DNA of 64,000 nt from Bacillus sp. CGMCC 1.16541. Lineage in GTDB: Bacteria > Bacillota > Bacilli > Bacillales > Bacillaceae_H. Shown in pieces: positions 38,496 to 46,742 of the stretch (position 1 is the first letter of the stretch; each line of letters starts with the position of its first letter). Both the position numbers and the translations under genes were made by a program. The notes under the pieces were generated by a model that saw only the letters and a list, made by a program, of their open reading frames with translations, was not told where the DNA came from and searched no databases. The stretch is taken from NCBI RefSeq assembly GCF_003184905.1, contig NZ_QFRU01000018.1, positions 30,615 through 94,614 of the forward strand, in the 5' to 3' direction.

Positions 38496-39425
38496 TTATT
38501 CTTTCATTTCTAAATGAGCTTTTAATTCATTAGAAAGGTGCTGTAATTCGTCTTTATTTGGAACATGATAAAACGTTCCTCGTATTTTTTTACCTTCTCC
38601 TTTTACAGAATGCTGTTCAATATTATTCAAGGCCTCTGTATAATTTGATTGGATCGTCCACATATCGTCAAACGTAAGGTTCGTTTTCACGTTGTTTTCA
38701 ACCACTTTAAACAAGTCGCCAAATTTCGCAAGAGAGGAAATGCTCGCTCCTTCCTCTAAAACTGCTTCAATCACTTCACGCTGTCGCTTTTGACGACCGA
38801 AATCACCTTGAGGATCGAGATGTCGCATGCGAGCATAGCCAAGAGCTTCCTCCCCATTTAAGTGAAGCTTTCCTTTTGGATAATGAATGTCGTAAAAGGT
38901 GAAGTCTAGCTTGTTGTTCACATCAACGCCTCCAACCGCATCGACAATGTCTTGAAAGCTGTTCATATTCACTTTAATAAAATAGTCAATCGGTACGTCT
39001 AAAAACTTCTCAACCGTTCCGATGGTTCCTTCCGTGCCACCAATCGCATGAGAGTGATTGATTTTTTCTTTCATAAACTTTCCTTGAATTTTTGTTCGGG
39101 TATCACGAGGAATACTGACCATTTGTATCGACTTTTTTTCAGGGTTAACCGTTAACAATACGAGTGTATCCGCACGCCCATGATTTTGATGAACTTCAGG
39201 GTTATCAACCCCCATTAGTAAAACTGAAAATGGATCACCATCATTTAAGCTAATTTTTTGAAGTCGTTTCTCTGACTTTTCGCGATTTAAATCTTCTTGA
39301 ATATTGGCGAATGTCGCAGTTGCTGTATTCCATAAATAAATTGTATAACTTCCAGCGCCAAAAAGAAGTACACCCATTGTTGTTAATAAGAGCAGTAACA
39401 GTTTTTTCTTCAATGTTTCGCTCAC
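38496..39425 (-). CDS. LytR-CpsA-Psr (LCP) family cell-wall polymer ligase
   Basis: 309 residues. N-terminal signal-anchor helix (about residues 8-30), then an extracellular LCP domain. Conserved LCP elements include SVLLMGVD, GRADTLVLLTVNPEKKSIQMVSIPRDT, INHSHAIGG, GGVDV and LNGEEALGYARMRH..GDFGRQKRQREV, with the Arg/Asp residues that bind the polyprenyl-pyrophosphate head. LCP enzymes transfer teichoic acids or capsule-type polymers from lipid carrier to peptidoglycan. The start is GTG at 39425; its ribosome binding site is poor. It lies 86 bp downstream of the transpeptidase/glycosyltransferase fusion on the same strand, which fits anchoring of a polymer made by that protein. Confidence 0.9.
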   Translation of the reverse strand: MSETLKKKLLLLLLTTMGVLLFGAGSYTIYLWNTATATFANIQEDLNREKSEKRLQKISLNDGDPFSVLLMGVDNPEVHQNHGRADTLVLLTVNPEKKSIQMVSIPRDTRTKIQGKFMKEKINHSHAIGGTEGTIGTVEKFLDVPIDYFIKVNMNSFQDIVDAVGGVDVNNKLDFTFYDIHYPKGKLHLNGEEALGYARMRHLDPQGDFGRQKRQREVIEAVLEEGASISSLAKFGDLFKVVENNVKTNLTFDDMWTIQSNYTEALNNIEQHSVKGEGKKIRGTFYHVPNKDELQHLSNELKAHLEMKE

Positions 39426-39452
39426 CTCATTTTAATAGTCTTGATGTAAAAG

Positions 39453-39496
39453 GAGGTCGAATCAAAAGGAGAGACGTCTCTTTTTCATTCAACCTC
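39453..39496. promoter_or_regulatory. Strong inverted repeat between the fusion gene and the LCP gene
   Basis: Ten-base outer arms (GAGGTCGAAT and ATTCAACCTC, one wobble) and an inner AAAAGGAGA..TCTCTTTTT stem, followed on the minus strand by CCTTTT. It could act as a partial terminator or mRNA-processing site that lowers LCP expression relative to the fusion. Confidence 0.5.
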
Positions 39497-39511
39497 TTTT
39501 ATAAAGGACTG

Positions 39512-42496
39512 TTACGCGGCAGATTGCGAATCGGTTTGATATTTACGCCCTGTACGCTCCACTTTATTCCAGTTGTGGTTAAAGAAATATGCAATGCTGC
39601 CGTACATCACAATGTAAATAATGACAAAGCGATAAAGGAAGACGTCGATTAGTAACGTTGTAAGCAAGCGGCCGAAATCCCGATTCTCAAATGAAAATCC
39701 ATAATGCTTGTTCATCAAGAGAGCCATTAAACTGTAAAGGAATCCAAAGATGAACATATAAATTAAGTACATCATCATGTAATGCGTGTAAGAATCAGGT
39801 GGATAGTAAATCGCCCTGACGATAAATAAAATCGCCATCACATAAGCAGATAGAGTACCTGCGAAAAATGATTCAAAAATATAGAAAAACGAAACGCCTT
39901 TTTTAAACAACGTCTTTGTAAAAAAAGAACGAAAATGAATGACGCAATCAATAAACGCTTTTTGCCAGCGAACGCGTTGCTTAAAGAAATCTTCCCACGT
40001 TTCTGGAAGTTCAGTATACGACACAGCGTCTGGTATTAATAAAATTTTCTTATTTTTAAATTTATGAATGTATTGATGAATCCGTAACGTAATATCAATG
40101 TCTTCACCAATACTCGATCGATAGCCTCCTACATCAAGAAGAACTTGCTTTCGGAAAATCCCGAATGCTCCAGAAATAACAGCAAGAGCATCAAAGCGAG
40201 CAAGCGATACTTTTGTAATGTAAAATGCTTTTAAAAAGTCTAACGTTTGTAGTCGTAATAATAAGTTAGCTTTTAACAATGACAAATGACTCAATGGTTT
40301 TGTTGTTTTTGTTTGTAAAATATGAACCATCCCACCTGCAGCCACGACATCACAATCAGCAAACTTTTCATTGACGACAGTCAGGGCTTCCTCTGTTAAA
40401 ACCGTATCCGCATCAAGCGTGATGACGAGGTTGTTCGATGCATATTCAATCCCTGCATTGAGTGCATCTGCTTTTCCGCCATTTACTTTATCAATTACGT
40501 ACATATGAGGGTAAAGCTCTGATTGATAAACAGCTTTCACTCGAGCGTTACTTAACTGTTTAAGTGGAGATTTTGTACATAATTTTAATTGTAAAAACTG
40601 ATCAAGCAATGACATAGTATGATCTTTTGAACCGTCGTTAATATAAAGAACTTCAAAGTTGGAATACGCTAACTTTTTCATACTTTCAATAGACGTTTCA
40701 ATAATGCCTTGTTCGTTGTAGCACGGAACGAGAATACTCATGCTATCTTCTTCATCAGGCTCGTATTTCATTTCCTCTTGTTTATCTCTAAACCAAGGGA
40801 GGCAATGGAAGAGATGAAGAAGTGGAAATGAAATCCCGATAATAAAGAAAAAGAGAACAAGACCTTCAAGAAGCGCATTTCCTTTATCTTTTGCATCCCA
40901 CGTTCCACTCCGGCGAATATCAGCAATTCCTGTAATATCATGACTGCTTTTATCTAGTTCGAGTGCTTGAATGCCTCCGAAATAAATCGGTAGCAACTTC
41001 GGCTCAAGATTATAACCACGAGCAATCATGTCCGCTGTTAACTCTTCAGGAAATTCTTCTTCAATATACAAATACCCATTCTCACCGTAAAATCGTGGAG
41101 CATCCACTGCATCTTCGAGTGATTTCTCCATGTAGAGATGTCTTGATAACACTTGAGCCATGACAGTTGGAATACGTCGCCCCCCTGGACTTCCAATTCC
41201 TAATACTTTCTCATCCGTGACCACAATGGTTGGAGCAGAAAAACTTCTAGAACGTTTATTAGGCTCGTAGTTATTTAAAGAAGTAGAATAAGAGCTAAAA
41301 TTATCGAGCGCATTGTTCACAAAGAAGCCATCGGTGTACTGACCAGAACCAAAGAAGTTACTTAACGTGTTCGTTGTCGAGATGGTCATTCCGTTTTTGT
41401 CAATAATGACGAAGTGAGTCGTATCCGTATGCTTGTCGTCGATTTTCTCCCCATCATTCTCCATTTCGGTAGACGGCTTTGATGACATCTCATCTGCCAG
41501 CTTTGTGATGTGTGCATCACTGACAAGATCGTTCACATCTAGTTCTTCAAAGTTAGGATCACCGACTTCCTTTACACGGTCATTGTTTGTTACACGTGCA
41601 ATTTCTGCCATTAAATGAACAAATTCATCTTGACTGTCCTTCGTGCTTTCAATGTCCACTTTTTCAGCTAATTTTAATGATTGTGCTAACGTAATACCAG
41701 CAAGAGGAGCACTAGCGGAATAAACGGTTCCTTTTTCAAGCTCCACTTTCGTTGGTTTTGTTTCTTTTACTTTATAATTCTCTAAATCTTTCTTTGTTAT
41801 GTGAGGAGCAACCTTTAAAAATGACTCTCCAACTTCACCACGATAAAACGCATCCGCTCCGTCTTCTTTAATTTTCATTAGCGTCTCTGCTAACTCAGGC
41901 TGCTTGAGTGTATCACCAGGTTGTAAATGCTTTCCATTCGGGTAAAAGCGAGGTAAATCGTCTACAGGTAAGCGCTTTGAACCGCCACCAAGACGTTGAG
42001 ATAACAAATAATCAATTTCAAATCCTTCGTTTGCAAGGTCAATTGCAGGTGAAATTAATTCAGAAAAAGGTTTTGAACCGTAGTCTTTATGTAATTTATC
42101 CATTCCTTTTACAAAGCCAGGTACACCTGTTTGTTCAGAGGCTGCTTTTGGATTAGAAGGGGCTGTAACCCAATAATCGTATACGATTGGTTCGCTTTCT
42201 TTTGGTGGTAACAGCAAGGTTTGTCCACCGCCACCAATCCCAGAACCGAACGGCTCTACGACACTAAGGGTATACGACACAGCAATTGCGGCATCAACGG
42301 CATTTCCACCATTTTTTAACACATCCATCCCGACTTCAACCGCAAGTGGATGAGAAGCGCTTACGCCGTAATTGTCGGAAAAGTCAATGAGTTCATCAGT
42401 ATGATCTCCTTCGGCTGTAGCGATCTGTAAAGGAGCGATGCCAAATAATAGGCAAATATGTAACAAAATAAAGAATGGTACTACTTTCTTTTGCAA
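39512..42496 (-). CDS. Gamma-glutamyltranspeptidase fused to a membrane GT2 synthase
   Basis: 994 residues. Signal peptide/anchor (1-~28); GGT domain (~35-535) with the autoprocessing Thr in DTTHFVIIDKNG (~362) and SPGGRRIPTV (~436); a transmembrane helix (~545-565). Then a family-2 glycosyltransferase domain (~585-870) with SILVPCYNEQG, NDGSKD, LDADT (~697), GED and QRVRW (~841), and about four C-terminal membrane helices. Topology is consistent: GGT outside, GT2 inside as in hyaluronan-, chitin- or PNAG-type synthases. All key catalytic motifs of both halves are present. The start is TTG 42496, seven bases after AAGGTGGTGA; the nearby ATG is out of frame. The role is inferred as making and processing a surface polymer, with the LCP protein attaching it. 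Confidence 0.88.
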   Translation of the reverse strand: MQKKVVPFFILLHICLLFGIAPLQIATAEGDHTDELIDFSDNYGVSASHPLAVEVGMDVLKNGGNAVDAAIAVSYTLSVVEPFGSGIGGGGQTLLLPPKESEPIVYDYWVTAPSNPKAASEQTGVPGFVKGMDKLHKDYGSKPFSELISPAIDLANEGFEIDYLLSQRLGGGSKRLPVDDLPRFYPNGKHLQPGDTLKQPELAETLMKIKEDGADAFYRGEVGESFLKVAPHITKKDLENYKVKETKPTKVELEKGTVYSASAPLAGITLAQSLKLAEKVDIESTKDSQDEFVHLMAEIARVTNNDRVKEVGDPNFEELDVNDLVSDAHITKLADEMSSKPSTEMENDGEKIDDKHTDTTHFVIIDKNGMTISTTNTLSNFFGSGQYTDGFFVNNALDNFSSYSTSLNNYEPNKRSRSFSAPTIVVTDEKVLGIGSPGGRRIPTVMAQVLSRHLYMEKSLEDAVDAPRFYGENGYLYIEEEFPEELTADMIARGYNLEPKLLPIYFGGIQALELDKSSHDITGIADIRRSGTWDAKDKGNALLEGLVLFFFIIGISFPLLHLFHCLPWFRDKQEEMKYEPDEEDSMSILVPCYNEQGIIETSIESMKKLAYSNFEVLYINDGSKDHTMSLLDQFLQLKLCTKSPLKQLSNARVKAVYQSELYPHMYVIDKVNGGKADALNAGIEYASNNLVITLDADTVLTEEALTVVNEKFADCDVVAAGGMVHILQTKTTKPLSHLSLLKANLLLRLQTLDFLKAFYITKVSLARFDALAVISGAFGIFRKQVLLDVGGYRSSIGEDIDITLRIHQYIHKFKNKKILLIPDAVSYTELPETWEDFFKQRVRWQKAFIDCVIHFRSFFTKTLFKKGVSFFYIFESFFAGTLSAYVMAILFIVRAIYYPPDSYTHYMMMYLIYMFIFGFLYSLMALLMNKHYGFSFENRDFGRLLTTLLIDVFLYRFVIIYIVMYGSIAYFFNHNWNKVERTGRKYQTDSQSAA

Positions 42497-42985
42497 AAAC
42501 CATTCACCACCTTATGAAATTTTTAAACCGAGACATATGTTATCAGAAAGTACATGTAAAAAAAGTTGTTTAACAAAAAGTTTAAAAAAAGTTATTGCGA
42601 TGTCATATCTGAAAAAATAAAGGAAAGGCATAACAATGATGGATGGATTTTGCATATTTATAGGTCAAATGACGATGTAGAGAAAGAAGTTTGAATGAAC
42701 AGTTAAATCAAATCAATAAAGAACAAGAAAAAGGAGAAGATGAGCGTAGATATTTCTATTATTTTCAATAAAAATAAGCAAGTAGATGTGAACGGCTGAT
42801 GAATGAAGGAAGGTTATAAGAAGAGAAAATGAGGCAGTGAATCGAAATGCTAGAATACTATTGTTCGATAATAGTTCTTCTGGCATGATGCAATAGCTCT
42901 TTTTTGACGAAATATTTGTGTGTGAAAAGCTCATATAATGAGAGGTGAAAACATTGATATCTGTTTAACATGAGGAGGGAGAAGA
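42497..42985. other. Intergenic region between divergent genes
   Basis: AT-rich 489 bp between the fusion gene and the methyltransferase. It contains a TATAAT at 42934-42939 without a properly spaced -35. A short frame near 42692-42772 reads like a helical fragment (EQLNQINKEQEKGEDERR) but lacks a start signal. No RNA gene or convincing ORF is seen. Confidence 0.4.
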
Positions 42986-43756
42986 ATGAACCAAAAAGAA
43001 AACGTTCGTCATCAGTTTGGAAAGAATGCGGCAAAATATGTCACAAGTCACGGACATGCTAAAGGAGAAGATTTAGCAATTTTAATAGAAATTGTTAAGG
43101 AGAAAAGTGGTGAACAAGCACTTGATATTGCGACAGGTGGAGGGCATGTAGCCAATGCAATAGCTCCTTTATATAAAGAAGTGACAGCTCTCGATTTGAC
43201 AGCGAACATGCTTGAGAAGGCGCAAGAATTTATCGAAGGAAATGGCCATGACAACGTCACGTTCGTTCAAGGAGATGCAGAGTCGTTGCCTTTTGCTGAT
43301 GAGAGTTTTCATACTGTCACGTGTCGCATTGCTCCGCATCATTTTCCACATGTCGATCAATTTATACGTGAAGTAAGTCGAGTTACGAAACGTGATGGCC
43401 TTTTGGTATTGATTGACAATGTAGCACCTGAATGCGAGGCGTTTGATCAATTTTATAACATGGTCGAAAAGAAGCGAGACCCTAGTCACTACCGAGCACT
43501 AAAGAAAACCGAATGGATGGCGAAGCTCGAACAAGCAGGATTTCGCATCGAGTCGATGATGACCTTTCAAAAAACATTTATGTTCGACCAATGGTGGGAC
43601 ATGATGGGCTTACCACTAAAAGAAAAAGAACAGCTCAACCAAAACATGATCTCAGCATCCGACGAAACAATGGCTCACTTTTCTATTACCATAAGTGATG
43701 AGCGCGTTCAGTCTTTTCAAGGGGAATCGGCGCTGTTTGTGGGGAGAAAAAGGTGA
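42986..43756 (+). CDS. Class I SAM-dependent methyltransferase (YcgJ-like)
   Basis: 256 residues. Rossmann-type methyltransferase with motif I ALDIATGGGHVA (about residues 45-56), the acidic SAM-ribose residue in VTALDLTANML, motif II/III in VQGDAESLPFADESFHTVTCRIAPHHFP, and DGLLVLID. Closest in style to B. subtilis YcgJ / UbiE-like enzymes, which methylate small molecules. GGAGGGAG lies just upstream of the ATG. Substrate unknown; single gene. Confidence 0.9.
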   Translation: MNQKENVRHQFGKNAAKYVTSHGHAKGEDLAILIEIVKEKSGEQALDIATGGGHVANAIAPLYKEVTALDLTANMLEKAQEFIEGNGHDNVTFVQGDAESLPFADESFHTVTCRIAPHHFPHVDQFIREVSRVTKRDGLLVLIDNVAPECEAFDQFYNMVEKKRDPSHYRALKKTEWMAKLEQAGFRIESMMTFQKTFMFDQWWDMMGLPLKEKEQLNQNMISASDETMAHFSITISDERVQSFQGESALFVGRKR

Positions 43757-43813
43757 TTTTATACGAGTTTTATCGTATCTTTAATAATGAAAATAGTAAA
43801 AAGGAGATTCACA

Positions 43814-44085
43814 ATGACGCGTGCACTTTCTTTACCTACTGAATTAGAACGTTACCGAGAAGACATTAAAAAAACATTCAACCATTTATTTGAATAAAAA
43901 CAAACCGAAAAGAAACGACGCTCTTTGAAAGCAAGTTTGCAGGTAATCCATACTGGCCACTTGAGATGACATATCCGACAGCTGAAAATGGAAAGCCGAT
44001 GAAGCTATTAGCACAAATAAACTTTGCTGATCTTCCTCATTTGAAGGACTTTCCTAATTGTGGAATTTCGCAGTTTTTTTCATGA
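43814..44085 (+). pseudogene. Decayed DUF1963 (YwqG-like) gene
   Basis: A 27-codon frame starts at ATG 43814 behind AAGGAG and stops at 43897. Translation continues in another frame from about 43900, reading SKFAGNPYWPLEMTYP, then AENGKPMKLLAQINFADLPHL. This matches the N-terminal part of DUF1963/YwqG proteins. It ends in a stop at 44085, whereas intact members run past 250 residues. A frameshift plus loss of the 3' part makes this a pseudogene. Confidence 0.7.
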
Positions 44086-44161
44086 CGCGAGAAGATTCGA
44101 AAAAGTGAGATTTTTCAAATGTCATTTATAATTGGGATTGCTATTGAGGAGTAAAACATAT

Positions 44162-44482
44162 AAAGAGGGTGGGACATAACGAAATGATTCCTTCTCAAAA
44201 CCTAACAATAACGTTTCTATCATCGTTATGTTACAACAACAAGTTCGTTCCATTGCGCTCCAGCCACTCGCTTTCCGCGGGGAGGAAGCTTGAGTCTCCT
44301 CGTGCCTGCGTGGCCTCAGCCTTTCCTCTATTTCCCGCAGGAGTCGAGTGTCCTACGCTCCATTCTGCTATTCTTTTAAACTTGTTTTTCCAACCAACAA
44401 AAATATCCGACCTACCAAAAGTATATAACTCAAAATAGTTCAGATATCTTATCTACTGAAACACTTATGTCCGAGCCTCTTT
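44162..44482. repeat. MITE-like intergenic repeat with terminal inverted repeats
   Basis: 321 bp element. Its ends are 18-bp imperfect inverted repeats (AAAGAGGGTGGGACATAA at 44162 and, inverted, AAAGAGGCTCGGACATAA ending at 44482; 16 of 18 match). The GC-rich core holds a CGCTTTCCGCGGGGAGG...CCCGCAGGAGTCGAGTG palindrome flanked by direct repeats CGCTCCA at 44256 and 44356. The core resembles a high-copy intergenic repeat I recall from Bacillaceae genomes. No transposase. A deleted inverted copy lies at 53027. Confidence 0.75.
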
Positions 44483-44489
44483 GGTTTGT

Positions 44490-45290
44490 TTATAAAATAG
44501 AATACCGACTATCCTTCTCATCCGTAATGAACATATGCCCCGGTGCATGTGTAATCATGAGACTCGGTTTACTTGACATCGCAACGGCTTGGGGTGTGAC
44601 GCCACACGCCCAAAAGACAGGTGTTTCACCTTCTTTTACAGTTACTACATCGCCAAAGTCTGGTTGAGCTAAATCGTGAATGCCAATTTGTTTAGGATCG
44701 CCAATATGAATAGGTGAGCCATGAACAGAAGGAAACCGTGAAGTGACTTCGACGGCACGAATGGCATCTCTTGGTGAAAAAGGACGCATACTCACCACAA
44801 CATTTCCTTGAAATGCACCTGCAGGCTCACAAGGTATGTTTGTCACATACATCGGCACGTTTCGCTTTTCCTCGATATGACGAATGGAAAGGCCGTTATC
44901 AAGAAGAGCTTGTTCAAATGTAAAGCTGCATCCAATTAAAAACGAAACAAAGTCATCTTGCCAATACGTTTCAATGTCATGTACTTCCTCAACGAGTTTA
45001 CCACTCTTATAAATTCGATATTTCGGTAAGTCGAATCGTAAATCAGCATGAGCGGTCGTCCGTTTAGGGACGGGTGAACCGACATCAGTTACTTCAATTA
45101 ATGGACACGATTTTGGGTTGCGCTGACAAAATAATAAAAAGTCATACGCCAATGCTTTTGGTAAAATGACAAGATTTACTTGTGTATGTCCAGGTGCATA
45201 TCCTGCTGTTGATGCAGTAAATTGATTTCTGCGAATTAAGCTTCGTAGCTCGACAAGGTCGAGTTTTTGACTCATCGTCTTCATATTCAT
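44490..45290 (-). CDS. Putative hydro-lyase of the YcsI/DUF1445 family
   Basis: 266 residues. Family hallmarks are RRNQFTASTAGYAPGHTQVNLVILPKALAYDFLLFCQRNP at the N-terminus, SFLIGCSFTFEQAL and NVPMYVTNIPC in the middle, and PVFWACGVTPQAVAMSSKPSLMITHAPGHMFITD at the end. It is related to the D-glutamate cyclase fold and annotated as putative hydro-lyase; the B. subtilis homologue is YcsI. AAAGG seven bases upstream selects ATG 45290 over the adjacent GTG. Stands alone here; the repeat element ends 8 bp past its stop. Confidence 0.88.
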   Translation of the reverse strand: MNMKTMSQKLDLVELRSLIRRNQFTASTAGYAPGHTQVNLVILPKALAYDFLLFCQRNPKSCPLIEVTDVGSPVPKRTTAHADLRFDLPKYRIYKSGKLVEEVHDIETYWQDDFVSFLIGCSFTFEQALLDNGLSIRHIEEKRNVPMYVTNIPCEPAGAFQGNVVVSMRPFSPRDAIRAVEVTSRFPSVHGSPIHIGDPKQIGIHDLAQPDFGDVVTVKEGETPVFWACGVTPQAVAMSSKPSLMITHAPGHMFITDEKDSRYSIL

Positions 45291-45293
45291 CAC

Positions 45294-45692
45294 TCTACCT
45301 TTCGTCTTTTTAAAATATCTTACTTATTATAATTTACAAAAAATATAGAAATTTTTAAAGAGAAAACCCCAGAAAAGAGAGTATAATGTACATAGGGAAT
45401 TTGTATTTATGCGAACAATTCGTGAACAAAAAGTGAACATTATTATTTTTTTATGACCTGATGCTAAAAATAATAGTAGCAGTTAACGCGATAACCTTGT
45501 ATGATAAAAAGTGAATCAATTATTTTTGTGACCAAGTATTAAGTTTTGGTGATAATAAAAAGTGAATGACGCATAGAACGTATCAATCAAATTTTACTAC
45601 CAATAACACTTTCCATCGTTTGTCGATAGTTAAAATTTAAAAATAAACGCACGTGATCGTGCATCTCGACCAAGAGAAGTTCAGGAGGCATT
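45294..45692 (+). promoter_or_regulatory. Long leader/promoter region of the desaturase gene
   Basis: 399 bp without an ORF. It contains TATAAT at 45382-45387 (no good -35), three copies of AAAAAGTGAA in the same orientation (45428, 45506, 45557), and a small GCACG/CGTGC hairpin at about 45651-45664 just ahead of AGGAGG. Desaturase genes in Bacillus are cold-induced (DesK/DesR in B. subtilis); the repeats could be operator half-sites or leader elements. The specific regulator is not identifiable from sequence. Confidence 0.45.
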
Positions 45693-46697
45693 ATGCGTAA
45701 CGAAAATCAGCGTAATTTAAATAAGGAGATTGCTCCTTACACGAAGTCAGATTTGAAAAAGAGTATTCGTCAATTATGTAACACCATCATTCCATTTATC
45801 GTTTTGTGGTATTTGGCGTATGAAAGCTTAAGCATTTCTTATCTTCTAACATTGCCGCTCACCATTGTCGCTGCTGGGTTCACAATTCGAATCTTCATTA
45901 TTTTTCATGATTGCTGTCACGAATCGTTTTTTAAACATTCAAGAGTGAATCGAATCGTTGGGACGATTACAGGGATCTTAACGTTTCACCCGTATTATCA
46001 ATGGAAAAGAAGTCACTCGATTCACCATGCAACAAGTAGTAATTTAAATAAGCGTGGAACAGGTGATATTTGGATTTTAACGGTAGATGAATATTTAGCA
46101 CAATCTTATTGGAAACGCCTCGCGTATCGTATATACCGCAATCCATTCGTTCTCTTTTTATTTGGTCCGTTTTACTCTATTTTAATTGAGAATCGATTTA
46201 ACCGTAAAGGTGCACCAGCGAAAGAACGAATGAACACATATCTAACCAATGCTGGAATTATCGGGATTAGCGCATTGCTTTGTTGGTTAATTGGATGGAA
46301 AGCATTCTTACTTGTTCAACTTCCAATTTTTTATTTTTCTGGTGCAGCAGGCATTTGGTTGTTTTATGTGCAACATCAGTTTGAAGATAGCTATTTTGTA
46401 AAAGAAGAAGAGTGGGACTACGTAAAAGCAGCTGTTGACGGAAGTTCTTATTATAAATTACCGAAAATCATTCAGTGGTTAACGGGTAACATCGGATTCC
46501 ATCACGTTCACCATTTAAACCCACGTGTACCAAACTATTATTTAGAAGCGGTTCATGAAAATACACCTGTGCTTCAAAACGTGACAACAATTACAATCTG
46601 GTCGAGTTTGAAAGCGATGAAATTCCGCTTGTGGGATGAACGAAATCGGAAGTTCGTTAGCTTTAAAGAAGTGAAAAAAGTGAATACAAGCATATAA
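45693..46697 (+). CDS. des: Membrane acyl-lipid fatty acid desaturase
   Basis: 334 residues, integral membrane. The three histidine boxes of the di-iron acyl-lipid desaturases are present: HDCCH (residues 72-76), HSIHH (108-112) and HHVHH (about 272-276). Hydrophobic pairs flank them. Introduces double bonds into membrane phospholipid acyl chains, raising fluidity in the cold (Des, delta-5 in B. subtilis). AGGAGG precedes the ATG. Its stop codon lies within a perfect terminator hairpin shared with the convergent exporter gene. Confidence 0.93.
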   Translation: MRNENQRNLNKEIAPYTKSDLKKSIRQLCNTIIPFIVLWYLAYESLSISYLLTLPLTIVAAGFTIRIFIIFHDCCHESFFKHSRVNRIVGTITGILTFHPYYQWKRSHSIHHATSSNLNKRGTGDIWILTVDEYLAQSYWKRLAYRIYRNPFVLFLFGPFYSILIENRFNRKGAPAKERMNTYLTNAGIIGISALLCWLIGWKAFLLVQLPIFYFSGAAGIWLFYVQHQFEDSYFVKEEEWDYVKAAVDGSSYYKLPKIIQWLTGNIGFHHVHHLNPRVPNYYLEAVHENTPVLQNVTTITIWSSLKAMKFRLWDERNRKFVSFKEVKKVNTSI

Positions 46698-46742
46698 CTA
46701 GTAAAAAGCCAAGGTGTTTCATACCTTGGCTTTTTACTAGTT
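46696..46742. terminator. Perfect 20-bp bidirectional terminator
   Basis: Twenty-base perfectly complementary arms (46696-46715 and 46723-46742) with a seven-base loop and A5/T5 runs. Each arm overlaps the stop codon of one of the two convergent genes. Confidence 0.92.

Noticed and set aside
42692..42772. Short helical peptide frame between the fusion gene and the methyltransferase
   Set aside because: No ATG with ribosome binding site in that frame; may be a relic but cannot be supported.
44169..44438. 89-codon ORF in the repeat element
   Set aside because: Its translation follows the GC-rich palindrome of an intergenic repeat; not protein-like.
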